Shown here: positions 13,021 to 23,358 of the stretch, piece after piece
Layout of the letters: each line of letters opens with the position of its first letter
How positions within the stretch are numbered: position 1 is the stretch's first letter
Source: Pseudoneurospora amorphoporcata
Taxonomy: Eukaryota > Ascomycota > Sordariomycetes > Sordariales > Sordariaceae
DNA: 64,000 nt
NCBI GenBank assembly: GCA_033297205.1
Contig: MU859095.1
Location: 62,001-126,000, forward strand
Direction: 5' to 3'
Notes under the pieces: model-generated
What the model was told of the DNA's origin: nothing
What the model saw: only the letters and a program-made list of their open reading frames with translations
Database searches by the model: none
Made by a program: the position numbers and the translations under genes

Positions 13021-14373
13021 ATGAAAGCAACATGCAACCTTCTCCTCCTCTGGGGGACCACCCTTCTCTCCCCCAGCTCCGCCTTCGTCATTGACAACAA
13101 CCACCACCAACACCCACTCATCGGCGATGCCTCCTCCTCCTCCTCCTCCATCTCTCCCCTCCAGATCTCTACCTCATCCGCCACTGCCAACAAACAAGAT
13201 GCGCCATCCTACCGCAAGAACCTTCTCTCCCTCCACAAATCCCTAATCGAAATCCCCTCCATCTCTCGCACCGAGCAAGAAGTCGGCAAGTTCCTCCTCG
13301 ACTACCTCCGCAATAACCTGGGCTACGTAGTCAAGGCCCAATTCCTCGAAAGCTCCGACTCTTCTCAGAATGACGACAATGATCACTCCCAAGGCCGCTT
13401 CAACGTGCTCGCCTGGCCCAGCTCGCACAACCTTTCCAGCCCGCGCGTGCTGGTAACCTCGCACATCGACGTCGTCCCGCCTTTTATCCCCTACCACATC
13501 AGCACCCCCGAGTCAGACCAAGTCAGATCCGACACCTTCATCAGCGGGCGCGGCTCCGTCGACGCCAAAGCCAGCGTGGCCGCGCAGATGGTCGCGGTCG
13601 AGGAGCTCATCCGCGCCAAAGAGGTCGATCCAGCCGATCTGATGCTCCTCTTCGTCGTAGGCGAGGAGATCAGCGGCGATGGGATGAAGGCGTTTTCCAC
13701 CGCTTACAACGACGCCGACAAAGAAAAGAGCAACAAGGAGCTGGAGCTTCCCCATTTCAAGGCAGCTATCTACGGCGAACCAACAGAGAACAAGCTCAGC
13801 TGCGGCCACAAGGGCCACACGGGCGGTATGCTCAAGGCGCAGGGAATCGCCGGCCACTCGGGCTACCCGTGGCTGTTCAAGAGCGCTACGGAAATACTGG
13901 TAAAGGCGCTCGCCAAGATCATCGATGCAGACCTAGGCAGCTCCGACCGCTACGGCAACACGACGGTGAACATGGGCACCATTTCAGGCGGCGTGGCGGC
14001 GAACGTGATTCCCAAGGAGGCGCAGGCGAAGCTGGCGATTCGGGTCGCGGCGGGCAACCAGTCCACGGGCGCGGATATTGTGTGGGAGGCGGTGGACAAG
14101 ATCTTGAAGGAGGTCGACCAAGAGGCGTTCACGATGGAGTGGACGGGCGGCTATGGCCCCGTCGAGTGTTATTGCGATGTGGACGGGTTTGAGACCATGG
14201 TCGCTAGCTATGGCACGGATGTGCCCAACTTTGAGGGTGATCATGTCAGTTATTTGTATGGGCCTGGAAGCATCTTAGTGGCGCATGGTGATGATGAGGG
14301 ACTGAAGGTTGGTGATTTGGAGACGGCGGTGGAGGGGTATAAGACGCTTATCAAGCATGCGCTTGCTGCTTGA
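13021..14373 (+). CDS. Secreted M20-family metallopeptidase (probable carboxypeptidase)
   Basis: Single exon, 450 residues. The N-terminus (MKATCNLLLLWGTTLLSPSS plus AF) is a signal peptide, so the enzyme is probably secreted or vacuolar. M20 di-zinc motifs are visible: SHIDVVPP (H148, D150), the GRGSVDAKAS block with bridging D181, and VVGEEISGDG (E215/E216, general base and metal ligand). The metal-site Glu/Asp in YGEPTENKLSCGHKG and a late His (LVAHGDDEGL) follow. The dimerisation (lid) domain lies between about 265 and 370 (GHTGGMLKAQGIAGHSGYPW). Family members hydrolyse C-terminal residues or N-acyl amino acids; substrate cannot be told from sequence. The ATG at 13021 is chosen because it opens the signal peptide; the frame extends upstream without another ATG. 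Convergent with the next gene, 189 bases away. Confidence 0.88.
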   Translation: MKATCNLLLLWGTTLLSPSSAFVIDNNHHQHPLIGDASSSSSSISPLQISTSSATANKQDAPSYRKNLLSLHKSLIEIPSISRTEQEVGKFLLDYLRNNLGYVVKAQFLESSDSSQNDDNDHSQGRFNVLAWPSSHNLSSPRVLVTSHIDVVPPFIPYHISTPESDQVRSDTFISGRGSVDAKASVAAQMVAVEELIRAKEVDPADLMLLFVVGEEISGDGMKAFSTAYNDADKEKSNKELELPHFKAAIYGEPTENKLSCGHKGHTGGMLKAQGIAGHSGYPWLFKSATEILVKALAKIIDADLGSSDRYGNTTVNMGTISGGVAANVIPKEAQAKLAIRVAAGNQSTGADIVWEAVDKILKEVDQEAFTMEWTGGYGPVECYCDVDGFETMVASYGTDVPNFEGDHVSYLYGPGSILVAHGDDEGLKVGDLETAVEGYKTLIKHALAA

Positions 14374-14562
14374 ATGGGTTTTTGATTCATTTTGATGAGA
14401 TGTGGGTCATGCAGAATCTTGGTTACGGGAGCAAGCGAATGAGATTTATTTAATAATGGCACGCCAGTCGCTCTGGGGTACGTAAGTACAAGTCTTAAAG
14501 CCCATTCCACCAGCAAATGCTTTCGCTACAAGATGCTCGCTATAGTCTCTACTTCCACAACC

Positions 14563-16202
14563 TCAATACCCACACGTTCCAAGCCACTTCGGTCTCTCCC
14601 CACCCCCCCTCAACTCCAGTCCCAACTCAACCGCCTCCTTCCCCCTTCCCGTCTGCTTCTCATCAACCTTCCCACTCTCGCCCTCAACCAACTTCCTCCT
14701 CGCCCGCTCAATAACCCCCACCGTCTCCTTCGGCACCGCCAAACCCGCATCAAACCGTCTCACCTTCCCCTTTTCCCCCTTGTGGTCCAACAGCCCCAAA
14801 ATGGCCAGCCCAAAAAAGCCATGATACAAATCCGGCGGACTCCCGGGGCTTTTCCCGAACCCGCCAATGCGGTGCTGCATCTTCTCCAGCAGAAACCTTC
14901 TGGCGGCTTCTCTGTCCACCAGGGGCGCAGCCGCCGAGTCGCTGTCATCGTTGTGTAACTGGCCCAGGTTGGCCAAGGCGCCGCCTACCCACCAGAAGTA
15001 ACAAGTGTCTGCTACTTTGTTTGTGCGGCCGTTGAAGGCTACGTGGATTTTGTCGTGGCCCTTTTGTTCGGCGGTTTGAGAAAGAAGGCAGAGGAGGTCG
15101 GCCGGAGTCGGGGGCAGCAAAAAGTTGGGGTCGTCGAGGTCGTCTTCTTGGTAGATGTAGGTGTCTGAGTCGGAGGGGGGAGAGGGTGGTTCGAGGTAGA
15201 CGAAGGGGCGGGAGGCGAGCCAGTGGATCAGACCCGGAAGGTCGCGGATTGAGGAGTGCAAAAGGGAAGATCGGGAGGGCGTGGATGTGGATGTGAGAGG
15301 GCGGTCCAAAAGGGTGAGAGCTGCTATGGCGCAGTAAGCGTAACCTGCGTGGGCTTCATCTTGAGAGTTACCGGCGAAGCCACGGTCGTATGTCTGAGTT
15401 GGTAGTTATGTTAGTGACACCGAAACCCTTAAACACGGGGAAGGGAGGTGAAGTGAGATGAAGTGGAACATACCTGACTATTCAAAATATACCGCGCCAA
15501 AGCCTCGGTATCAAAATCCTCAACCCACCCTGGGCTTCCCTCTTCCACATCCCCTCGCAGAATCCACCTGATAGCCGTAGCAATGTAGCAGTACCGCATA
15601 TCATACCCGCCAGCGATGAACCGCCCGTGGCCTGGTAAATCGCTGAGAGCCTCGCCGAAACTTCCATCCTCGCGCTGGAGACTCTTCAGCCAGCGCAGCG
15701 TCCCCGTCCGGTTCACGCCCTCGAATACGTTCTCCGCCGCCGTTTCGTCCTCCTCGTCCGCCAACAGGGCAAGTAGTTGCAAGGCGAACAGCGTGGAGGT
15801 GATGTTAGCCAAGCCGGCATGGTCTGGCTCATCAGAAGTTTTAGTGTCGAAATTATATGTATCGTAGCTGTTAAGCGGGAAGACAAGAGATGAAGTGCCG
15901 CAAAACCCGCCGGTGGGATGTTGGTGGTGAAGAACCCATTTCCTCATAAGCGTCTTGTCCTCACGGCTGATAAGCGGTTCCGGCGTCTCGGCCGTTCGTT
16001 CTGACGGGGGCGGGGTCAGGAGGGTGATGGAGTTGACGATGAAATAAGCCAGGGCCAGACGGTTAGATTCGTTAGACAGATAAACGTGAGGTAGGGGGGC
16101 TCGGATGCACATCTTCCAGTATCGGAGATGTCGATGGACGTCGAGGTAGGGCTCTTCCAACTTGGTCGGCTGGTCGCAGCCGTCGCCGTCGAGGATGGAC
16201 AT
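14563..16202 (-). CDS. cdc43: Geranylgeranyltransferase type I beta subunit
   Basis: Beta subunit of GGTase-I, which attaches geranylgeranyl to CaaL proteins such as Rho1 and Cdc42. Exons complement(15474..16202) and complement(14563..15393) give 519 residues, longer than the usual 380-420. The alpha-alpha barrel repeats are clear: HHQHPTGGFCG, LKSLQREDGSFGEA, YILNSQ/TYDRGFAGNSQDEA across the splice site, then HAGYAYCAIAALTLLDRP with the zinc-site Asp and Cys. The third zinc ligand, His, is in PDLYHGFFGLAILGLL. The extra length comes from acidic/Pro-rich loops, one around PSPPSDSDTYIYQEDDLDDP. The intron is 80 nt, GTATGT to CTCAG. FTase beta (RAM1) is the alternative, but the order and spacing of the repeats fit GGTase-I better. 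Confidence 0.88.
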
Positions 16203-16843
16203 GGTGTGAGAGTGAGACGTAAACCCGGATGACTAACTCCAATTAAATATTAGATAGAAGAGGGTACGATTACTGGGTACGTTATACAATCCCCAAGTAC
16301 TCTCATGTGTAAATGTAATAAAGGTGTAAAGATGAAAAGAAGAGAGTGAGGGTGACGTTGTTCAGTAGGTAGGTTTAGATATTGTTTTCATGAATCCCGT
16401 TGGCCCCCCTGAATGAGGTCAACAGTTCCAGGCTGTCCCCTGCCCCTGCTTCCCGTCGATAACAACTGTACCCCACCAGGCCATTAAGGTGTGAAATGGC
16501 ATTGGGCCAAATGTGGCAGTTGTTGAGAGAGGGTTAGGGTAGTGTATGCTTAAAATAGCTGTCTATTCTACACTACATCCGCTCTTGCCATATGAGTTTC
16601 CGAATGTTCCAGCATCGTATGCCATTCAATTGCTTCTTGAAAGTTATCCTTGGCAGTTTTTCGAAAAGGAATACAAAAGTCTTACGGCGCACGAAACACA
16701 AACACCTCCGAGTCACCTCTCATCAACGGACCTCCATCACATCACAAGACGGCGGATCGTCTGCACATCATCCAGCGCCCCTTTACCGCAGCCCATACCA
16801 TCGACTCTGTCGCGAAACAGCGACAACCCGGGCATCCGTCACA
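16203..16843. promoter_or_regulatory. Divergent promoter region, CDC43 / ILM1
   Basis: 641 bases between start codons. An open frame runs upstream from ILM1 through 16546 but has no conserved content and is best read as leader. Confidence 0.5.
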
Positions 16844-17526
16844 ATGGGGCTCATATCCGCCAAAACCATCTTAACCTCCATCTCCCTCTTCCACATCACC
16901 CTCGCCTTCTTCTTCATCACCCGTCCCGCTACCATTGCCGACCAGGGCGTGGTCTGGCTATTGGGGGAGGCTATGGGCCTGGTACGTTTTCCACACTTCC
17001 CCCTTCCCGCGTCCATCTACAACCCCACCTGAAGCATACCTCAAGTACCAACCAGTATGGTCCTAACGAATCCCGTCTTCCACAGCCTCACTCCGCCCAC
17101 TTCGAGACTCAATCTCCCACCACCGCCTTCCTAGGCATCGTGCTCGGCCTCTGGGGCCTCACCGACCTGGTGTCTCTTTCCATGCCCGAAGAGATTGCCA
17201 TGCTTCACCACTGGGGTTCTCAAGTCCCCCTCCGCCTTACTTTCAGCTTCTTCTTGACGCTTTATAGCTTCTTCTTCTCGGCCTCTTCGCCCCTCTACAA
17301 CCAGGCCGCCAAGCTTAACCATCCGGCCACGCCGGCGTACAACTTTGGCGTGAAAGAGGCGGCCGGAGACTGGGGCTGGGGAGGCGATGCGCTCAAGAAC
17401 CGCGTGTTTTTCACCTTCATGTTTGTCGAGACTTTTAGCTGGTTCTGGGCGCTGATGTCGTTGAACGACGAGAAAAGGGATATTTTGAAGAGGGCGGGGC
17501 AGAGGAGGGAGAAGGAGAGGCTTTGA
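16844..17526 (+). CDS. ilm1: ILM1-family membrane protein (increased loss of mitochondrial DNA 1)
   Basis: Small multi-pass membrane protein; the yeast member is needed for mitochondrial DNA maintenance and is found in the ER. Exons 16844..16981 and 17086..17526 give 192 residues. The start MGLISAKTILTSISLFHITL is the family N-terminus and sits in ACAATGG context. Four hydrophobic segments are visible: about 8-27, 58-75 (AFLGIVLGLWGLTDLV), 90-112 (PLRLTFSFFLTLYSFFF) and 150-170 (VFFTFMFVETFSWFWALMSL). The tail is basic (DILKRAGQRREKERL). The 104-nt intron lies after the EAMGL turn between the first and second segments. Molecular function is not settled for the family. Confidence 0.82.
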
Positions 17527-18267
17527 GGTGGAAGAGGATGCTATTTCAGGATTATAAGATCTACAATAAGCAGCAGGGTTTCTAGTGTCTTGAAATGGTA
17601 CCGTGGATGGCCAGGCTACCTTTGCAAACTGGTTGATGCTGGACCCGAAATCTGAAGGGACGACAGATCGGCGAACGGTCCGTCTAGCTACCTTATCTGT
17701 CTCTAAAGAAGAAGATAGGAGCCCTCGGGGTGTTGATAGGTGGACTACCGGTGGCTCGTCTGGCCTTGGTAGAGAGGTAAGAAGAAGCCGGTCCAGGCCA
17801 CGCGCACCCTCAAAATATCTTCGGGCTGTGCGGCTGATTTCGATCAGATATTCGGATATGTATAGATCTGGGCCTGGGACACTCCCAAGAAAGCTGGGAC
17901 ATTCTTTCTTTGCTACTTCCACTGTATAGATCTAACTGACCGTCAAGTGCCATTTATCTCTACTCTGTCTTTGGTCACATGTTTCGATCCGTGACCTGTA
18001 TTGTATCTATAACTCGCTCTCCGAACGCCTTTTCTGCCTTGGCTTTCATTATCAGATAATCCCCGTATGATTTGAAAAACAAATAAACGCCAGAGTCGGC
18101 ATAAGCATTATTTTAGCCTGCCATAGCCCAGCTAGTCCCAATACGCCATACACCGCCCATAGCCATGCTTACATTCCATATCCCCCCTCTATCCTTGTGA
18201 AAGTAATCCCCCATAAACTTAACTATTCACCAAGACCGAATACTGGTGAGCGGAGCGTGAGCCACCC
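17527..18267. other. Convergent intergenic, ILM1/MSH2
   Basis: 741 bases between stop codons. A small palindrome (GGTCAC...GTGACC) lies near 17974-17997. Probably two 3' untranslated regions; no gene seen. Confidence 0.5.
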
Positions 18268-21129
18268 TCACAAAGCCTGAACACTCTTAAAAAACGGATT
18301 CCCCAACAACCTTTCATCCTTCTGCACCAACTCCCTCAACCGCCCCACCATCTCCTCCTTACTCATCTGCCCGCTTTTAACCTCATCCTTCCATTTGACC
18401 AGCACGTCTTTCAACAGCGCGCTACCCTCTTCCACATCCTGTTTGCTGTACTGTACACCCAGCCCACCTCCGTTCTCCTCGTCATGCTTGCTGGTAAAGT
18501 CCTCCAGCTCGTCCGCCTTGCGCTTGGCCATGCGCACCACCTTGTCCGGGAACCGGACTAACTCGGCGACGTGGATGCCGAAGCTCTGGTCGCATACTCC
18601 CGGTGAGACTTTGTAGAGGAGCGTTACCTCGCGCTTCTTTTTCTCCATTTCCTCATCCGTGTCAGTGCCACTGATGTGCGCCGTAACGTGCAAGTTCTTG
18701 ACATTAGGGTACTGGTCCGCCAGCGCGGTCAGCTCGTGGAAGTGCGTCGCAAACAGCGCAAAGCAGCCGATTTCTTTGACGATGTGCTCCGAGATGGCCC
18801 ACGCGAGGCCAAAACCGTCGTACGTCGACGTGCCGCGCCCGAGCTCATCGATGATGATCAGGCTCTCGGCCGTGGCCGACTTGAGGATGTTGGCCGTCTC
18901 CAGCATCTCGGCCATAAAGGTCGACACGCCCTTGAGCTGCGAGTCGGACGCGCCGACGCGCGCGAGAATGCTGTCGAAGATGGTTAGTTCTGCTGATGAG
19001 CAGGGCACGAAGCAGCCGATTTGCGCCATGAGCGCGATTACGCCGATTTGGCGGATGTACGTCGACTTGCCGCCCATGTTGGGGCCGGTGATGATGAGGA
19101 AGGACGAGTCCTCGCGCGAAAGGGTCACGTCGTTGGTGATGAAGGTCACGTCGTCTTGGACTTCCATGCACGGGTGGCGCGCTTCGGTGAGGACGGTGCG
19201 GCCGGTGCCGCGGGGGTGGATCTTGGGCCGGACGTAGGAGGTGGGAGCATGGACGGAGCAGTGTGCAAAGGAGACGATGACGTCCAGGTGGGCGAGAACG
19301 GCAGCGAGACGCTCGAGAACGGGGCAGTAGGAGGAAGCGACGCCGACCACTTCGTTGACGAGACTGCTTTGGGTGCGGTTGTAGTTCTGAGAGAGCTGGT
19401 CGAACTCGCGACGGAAGGCTTGGAGAGTCTTGGTGGTGAAGTAGACACCGTTCTTCTGAGTTGAGCACTCGAGGTAGCGTGAGTTGTTGCGGATGCAGCC
19501 AGCTTCGGTGCGAGTAAGACGCATACACCAGCCGTGGACCTTGTGGTTCTCGAGGAAGATCTTCTTCTCACGCTCCTGGCCGAGATCGTCGGCGGCTTCG
19601 GCGAACTCGTTGTCCATGTCGGTGCGAAGCCGGTCCAGCTTCTTGCGGATGATGCGAAGGCTATCATCGAACTCGGGCTTAATGATGAACTCATGGTTGT
19701 CGAGGGCGTCAAGATCAACCGTGGTCTCGACCATTTCCTGCAACTTGACGAGACTGTCTGAGAGCTCGCGGAGCTTGTTGGTGTAGACCTCATCAAGAGG
19801 GTCACGGTAAGCTTCATCCATCACGCCCTCGAGGGTTCCAATAAAGCCTGGTAGGCGAATGACTACTTGGTATGCCCTTACGACATCCTCTAGTGTTGCC
19901 TTGCCACGCTGGAACCGCTTAGACAGCCGGTACAAGTCAGGGATAGACCTAAGGTGTTCTTCCTGCATTGTCTGCCGTAGCTCGGTGTCATTGGCGAAGG
20001 CCTCAACCAGTTGCTGGCGCTTCTCAATCTCCTCCGCCTTCATCAAGGGCTGCTTGAGCCATTGTGAGAGCAGCCTGCTTCCCACCGGAGTCTTGCAGTG
20101 GTTCAACAATCCATAGAGACTCATGTTCTTTGCTCCGTCCCTAGCACCAGGCATGAGGTTGAGGGCCTTCAATGCTGCCGCATCCAGTTTCATGAACTGG
20201 GCGAGGTCGTGTTGGTACAGTTGATACTGGCCAAAATTGGAGGGATCGTGCAGTACTCCTAGGTACTTGATCAGGGCCGCCGCAGATCCCATGGCGAGCT
20301 TCAAGTCGGTTTGTGGGAGCAGGGTGGCGGCACGCTCATCCTTCAACAACCGTGACAGATCTTGCTCAATGTCCTTGGTGCCGAACTCGCCTGCAGGCTT
20401 TTCCGATATGGCAACACCACAGTTATCGATGATCTGCCTCAGCTTGGCCAACTCTGGGTCCTTTTCCTTCTCGCCCTTGTCTTGTATGACGATACACTCC
20501 TTAACGCCAAGCTGAATGAGCAAAGCTTCGAAGTTGGAGTAGAGATCGTTGTCGAGGAACTCGCTAACTCCCAGTTCTCGTACACTGGCATCGGCAAAGC
20601 AGACACCCACTGTCCTGGCCTCCGAAGCCTTGGCCGAAATCTTGACCGCCAAGATGACGGGGGCTCCCTCGAACTGGCCACCTAGTTCATCCTCCACGTC
20701 CTGTAGGTTTCCCGGGGAAGCTTGCTTGACGATCTTCCAGTTCATGCGGCCGCTGGGGCTGGCCCAGATCTCGATTCGTTTCCCTAGCTTGAACAGGGCT
20801 TCACGGAGGAATTGTCGGAAGACGGTGACGGTCATAGTAACCGATGGAAGGCCGGTATGGTCGTTTCGGCCAAGCTGACGGATGACTGATGTTGTCTTGT
20901 AGACAGTTCGGGCAATAAAGTTGGCATCGTCACCGTGTGCTGTGTACCAGTCGCCTCTGTCGAATATCCTTATGGCCTCTCCGCCAAGTTGTGGCAGGGA
21001 CTTGTAGAAGCGGATGAAGCCATGTTCGTCGTCGACCTACCAACGGGGAGTTACATGGTTAGCTAGCTGTCGACAATTGTCGTTCGATTGGAGCTGTTGA
21101 CGAACCTTGAGCTCTGGTCTGGAGGACAT
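18268..21129 (-). CDS. msh2: DNA mismatch repair ATPase MSH2
   Basis: MutS homologue that pairs with MSH6 or MSH3 to recognise mismatches in nuclear DNA. Exons complement(21106..21129) and complement(18268..21036) give 930 residues, the normal size. The 24-nt first exon encodes MSSRPELK; a 69-nt intron with a GCTAAC branch site leads to VDDEHGFIRFYKSLP, the standard MSH2 start. Domains in order: N-terminal mismatch-binding/connector (about 10-300), lever and clamp (300-620), ATPase (620-880). Walker A is GPNMGGKSTYIRQIG (K665), the signature is GVSTFMAEMLETA, Walker B is LIIIDELGRGTSTYDGFGLA, and the switch His is in FATHFHEL. The C-terminal helix-turn-helix supports dimerisation. No missing catalytic residue. 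Diverges from TRM10. Confidence 0.97.
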
Positions 21130-21544
21130 TTTGGCCAAGATATCTTGTGGATTTCTCGTCCGATGATGAGGTAGTACAGGAATTGACTTCTCCCTCTTGC
21201 TTACCGGCACAAATTCCGCAGAAAAGAGCAGTTGGAGGGCCGAGCTTGCAATGGTGACACCTGGGTTTTTTTGCGGAAAGAAGATGTTGGTTCCGCGTGT
21301 CTTGGGGAGACGCGCCTCAATTAAAAGAGAAGCATGGGGGACGCGACTAGGGCGTTGTAGTACCTCCCACAGCACAGACCGCCCAAATGCACCATTATAA
21401 CAAGGGCCATTTTGCCGTTTCCAGCGACACACCCCGCGGCCTTTTAAGTCTAAATAGCCCCACTTTAAACTTTTAGATCGTCACCTTTCAGTTCCCATAT
21501 TTCCATCATATTTTCTCCCGTCCTCATCTTCATCACCACACAAT
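21130..21544. promoter_or_regulatory. Divergent promoter region, MSH2 / TRM10
   Basis: 415 bases between start codons. Contains two ACGCG sites (listed separately). A T-rich, TCATC-rich leader precedes TRM10. Confidence 0.6.
21310..21346. promoter_or_regulatory. Paired ACGCG (MCB-like) sites upstream of MSH2
   Basis: ACGCGC at 21310..21315 and ACGCGA at 21341..21346, 31 bp apart and 181-217 bp upstream of the MSH2 ATG. MCB sites (core ACGCG) bind MBF-type factors (Mbp1/Res family APSES proteins) at G1/S genes in other fungi. Five-base cores are common by chance, so this is suggestive only. Confidence 0.35.
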
Positions 21545-22984
21545 ATGGCGGAACAAACCCCCCAAGACGCTGTGCCCCAAGCAGAACCTCCAGCAGATAT
21601 TGTACCCATAGCCAGTGGCAAGCGAAAGGCTGAGGAGCAACTAACGAAAGAGATGGTCGAGCAACACCAACAACAACAACAACAAACCGAGCAGTCGGCG
21701 GCTCCCAGCAGCGAGCAGCAACCGACCGAGCAAACCACAACGACAGCCACCACAGACAACGCTCAAGAGCTACAAGTCCAACAACAACAACAACAACACC
21801 AAGACGACGACGGCGACAAAGCCAAAAGCCAACCAGCCGATGGCACCACCCCCACCGCCACCAACGAAGACGGCACCCCCAAACTCTCCAAGAACCAACT
21901 CAAGCGTCTCCGGAAGCAAGCAGCCCACGAGCAATTCCAAGCCGAACGCAAAGAAAAGCGCAAAGAAAAGCGGCACCAACAACAAGCCAAGAAGCGCGCC
22001 CTGAAAGAAGCCGTCGCAGCCGAAGCCATCGCAGCGGGCGAGGACCCAGAGGAAGCCGTGAAAAAGCTGTACAGGGAGCCATGGGTGGCGCACCCGGTGC
22101 CCGTGGCCTTCATCATCGACTGCGACTTTGAGGAGTACATGCGCGACAACGAGATCGTGTCGCTGTCTTCGCAGATCGTGCGGTCCTACTCGCAGAACCG
22201 CAGGGCCAAGTACCAGGCGCAGCTGGTGATCAGCTCGTGGAAGGGTAAGCTCAAGGACCGGTTCGTGCGGGTGCTGAATAACGCGCACCTGAACTGGAAG
22301 GGCGGGGTCAAGTGCGTGGAGGGCGATTTCATGCAGGCGGCCGAGATTGCGAAGCGCATGATGGAGGAGGTCGATGTCAAGGAGGGCATGATTGATTTGA
22401 TCAAGCCGAGTGGAAATGGTGGGTTGTTGCTTCCTGAGCCGGAAGTCGAGGAGACGGTGGAGGGTGAGGAAAGCGGCGATGCTGTTAAGGCTCCCAAGCC
22501 GAAGCCCGAGGAGGAAGCCGAGGATGTGAACCAGTCGATTGTTTACCTGTCGGCAGAGTCCGACTACACCTTGGACAAGCTGGAAGCGAACACGTGCTAT
22601 GTCATCGGCGGCCTGGTGGATAGGAACCGCGAGAAGGGTCTCTGCTACGGACGGGCTAAGGCGGCCAAAGTGCGGACGGCTAAGCTGCCCATTGGAGAGT
22701 ATATGGCGATGCAGAGCCGCTATGTCCTCACGACGAACCAGGTCGTAGAGATCATGGCCAAATGGCTCGAGTGCGGTGACTGGGGTGAGGCGTTCTTGAC
22801 CGTTATCCCGAAGAGAAAGGGCGGAACCCTCAAGGCAGAGTCGTCGTGTGGCACCCCTGCTGCGGACAACGGCGAGAATGATGAGGAGGAGAATGGCGCT
22901 GAGAAAGTCAATAGTGAAGCCACAGCTACGGAGGTTGCAAACCAGACGACAGAGCAAGCACAGGATGTGCAAATGTCTGGTTAA
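21545..22984 (+). CDS. trm10: tRNA (guanine-9-N1)-methyltransferase TRM10
   Basis: SPOUT methyltransferase that makes m1G9 in tRNAs with S-adenosylmethionine. Single exon, 479 residues. The first ~100 residues are Gln/Thr-rich and disordered. A basic segment follows (LSKNQLKRLRKQAA, KRKEKRHQQQAKKRA; about 115-150), the usual tRNA-binding lead-in. The catalytic domain starts near 180 with PVAFIIDCDFEEYMRDNEI and SLSSQIVRSYSQNRRA. It continues with IVYLSAESDYTLDKLEANTC, YVIGGLVDRNREKGLCYGRA (the SAM-binding knot) and KLPIGEYMAMQSRYVLTTNQ. The expected Asp of the IDRN-type motif is present (VDRN). An acidic insert of about 40 residues (EPEVEETVEGEESGD and on) sits inside the domain. The C-terminal tail is acidic and low complexity. 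Confidence 0.95.
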   Translation: MAEQTPQDAVPQAEPPADIVPIASGKRKAEEQLTKEMVEQHQQQQQQTEQSAAPSSEQQPTEQTTTTATTDNAQELQVQQQQQQHQDDDGDKAKSQPADGTTPTATNEDGTPKLSKNQLKRLRKQAAHEQFQAERKEKRKEKRHQQQAKKRALKEAVAAEAIAAGEDPEEAVKKLYREPWVAHPVPVAFIIDCDFEEYMRDNEIVSLSSQIVRSYSQNRRAKYQAQLVISSWKGKLKDRFVRVLNNAHLNWKGGVKCVEGDFMQAAEIAKRMMEEVDVKEGMIDLIKPSGNGGLLLPEPEVEETVEGEESGDAVKAPKPKPEEEAEDVNQSIVYLSAESDYTLDKLEANTCYVIGGLVDRNREKGLCYGRAKAAKVRTAKLPIGEYMAMQSRYVLTTNQVVEIMAKWLECGDWGEAFLTVIPKRKGGTLKAESSCGTPAADNGENDEEENGAEKVNSEATATEVANQTTEQAQDVQMSG

Positions 22985-23358
22985 GGGCTCCGCCTTGCCT
23001 CGAACAGAATTTTTCGGATGGCCTGGATGACGGCTCTGCGCTTTGTAGAGAGTCCAGTGAGGTCTTCGACATCATCCCCTGGCCGTTCTGGCGAACTGCT
23101 GCACGTTTAGAATGGCGATAGCATCATACCATATACCTAATTATTGAGCCAACAACTAAATACCCTTTAAAGACTTTGAAAGAGAGATCGTGCTCTCGTA
23201 TTCAAGTCAGCCCTGCTAAACCTCGGCCTACATATCCAGTACCTACAACGCCAATAACCCATCATCATAAGATGCGCAAACATTTGATTAACCCAACCCA
23301 TTTTATGACCCCGAACCAGTCTCCCAGTCCAGCTTGACCTTTTCTCCGCCTCCGCACA
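22985..23358. other. Convergent intergenic, TRM10/PRI1
   Basis: 374 bases between stop codons, presumably the two 3' untranslated regions. Nothing else seen. Confidence 0.5.

Noticed and set aside
21770..22972. 400-codon open frame antisense to TRM10
   Set aside because: It mirrors the TRM10 exon; its composition is the reverse of a charged, Gln-rich protein and it has no domain.
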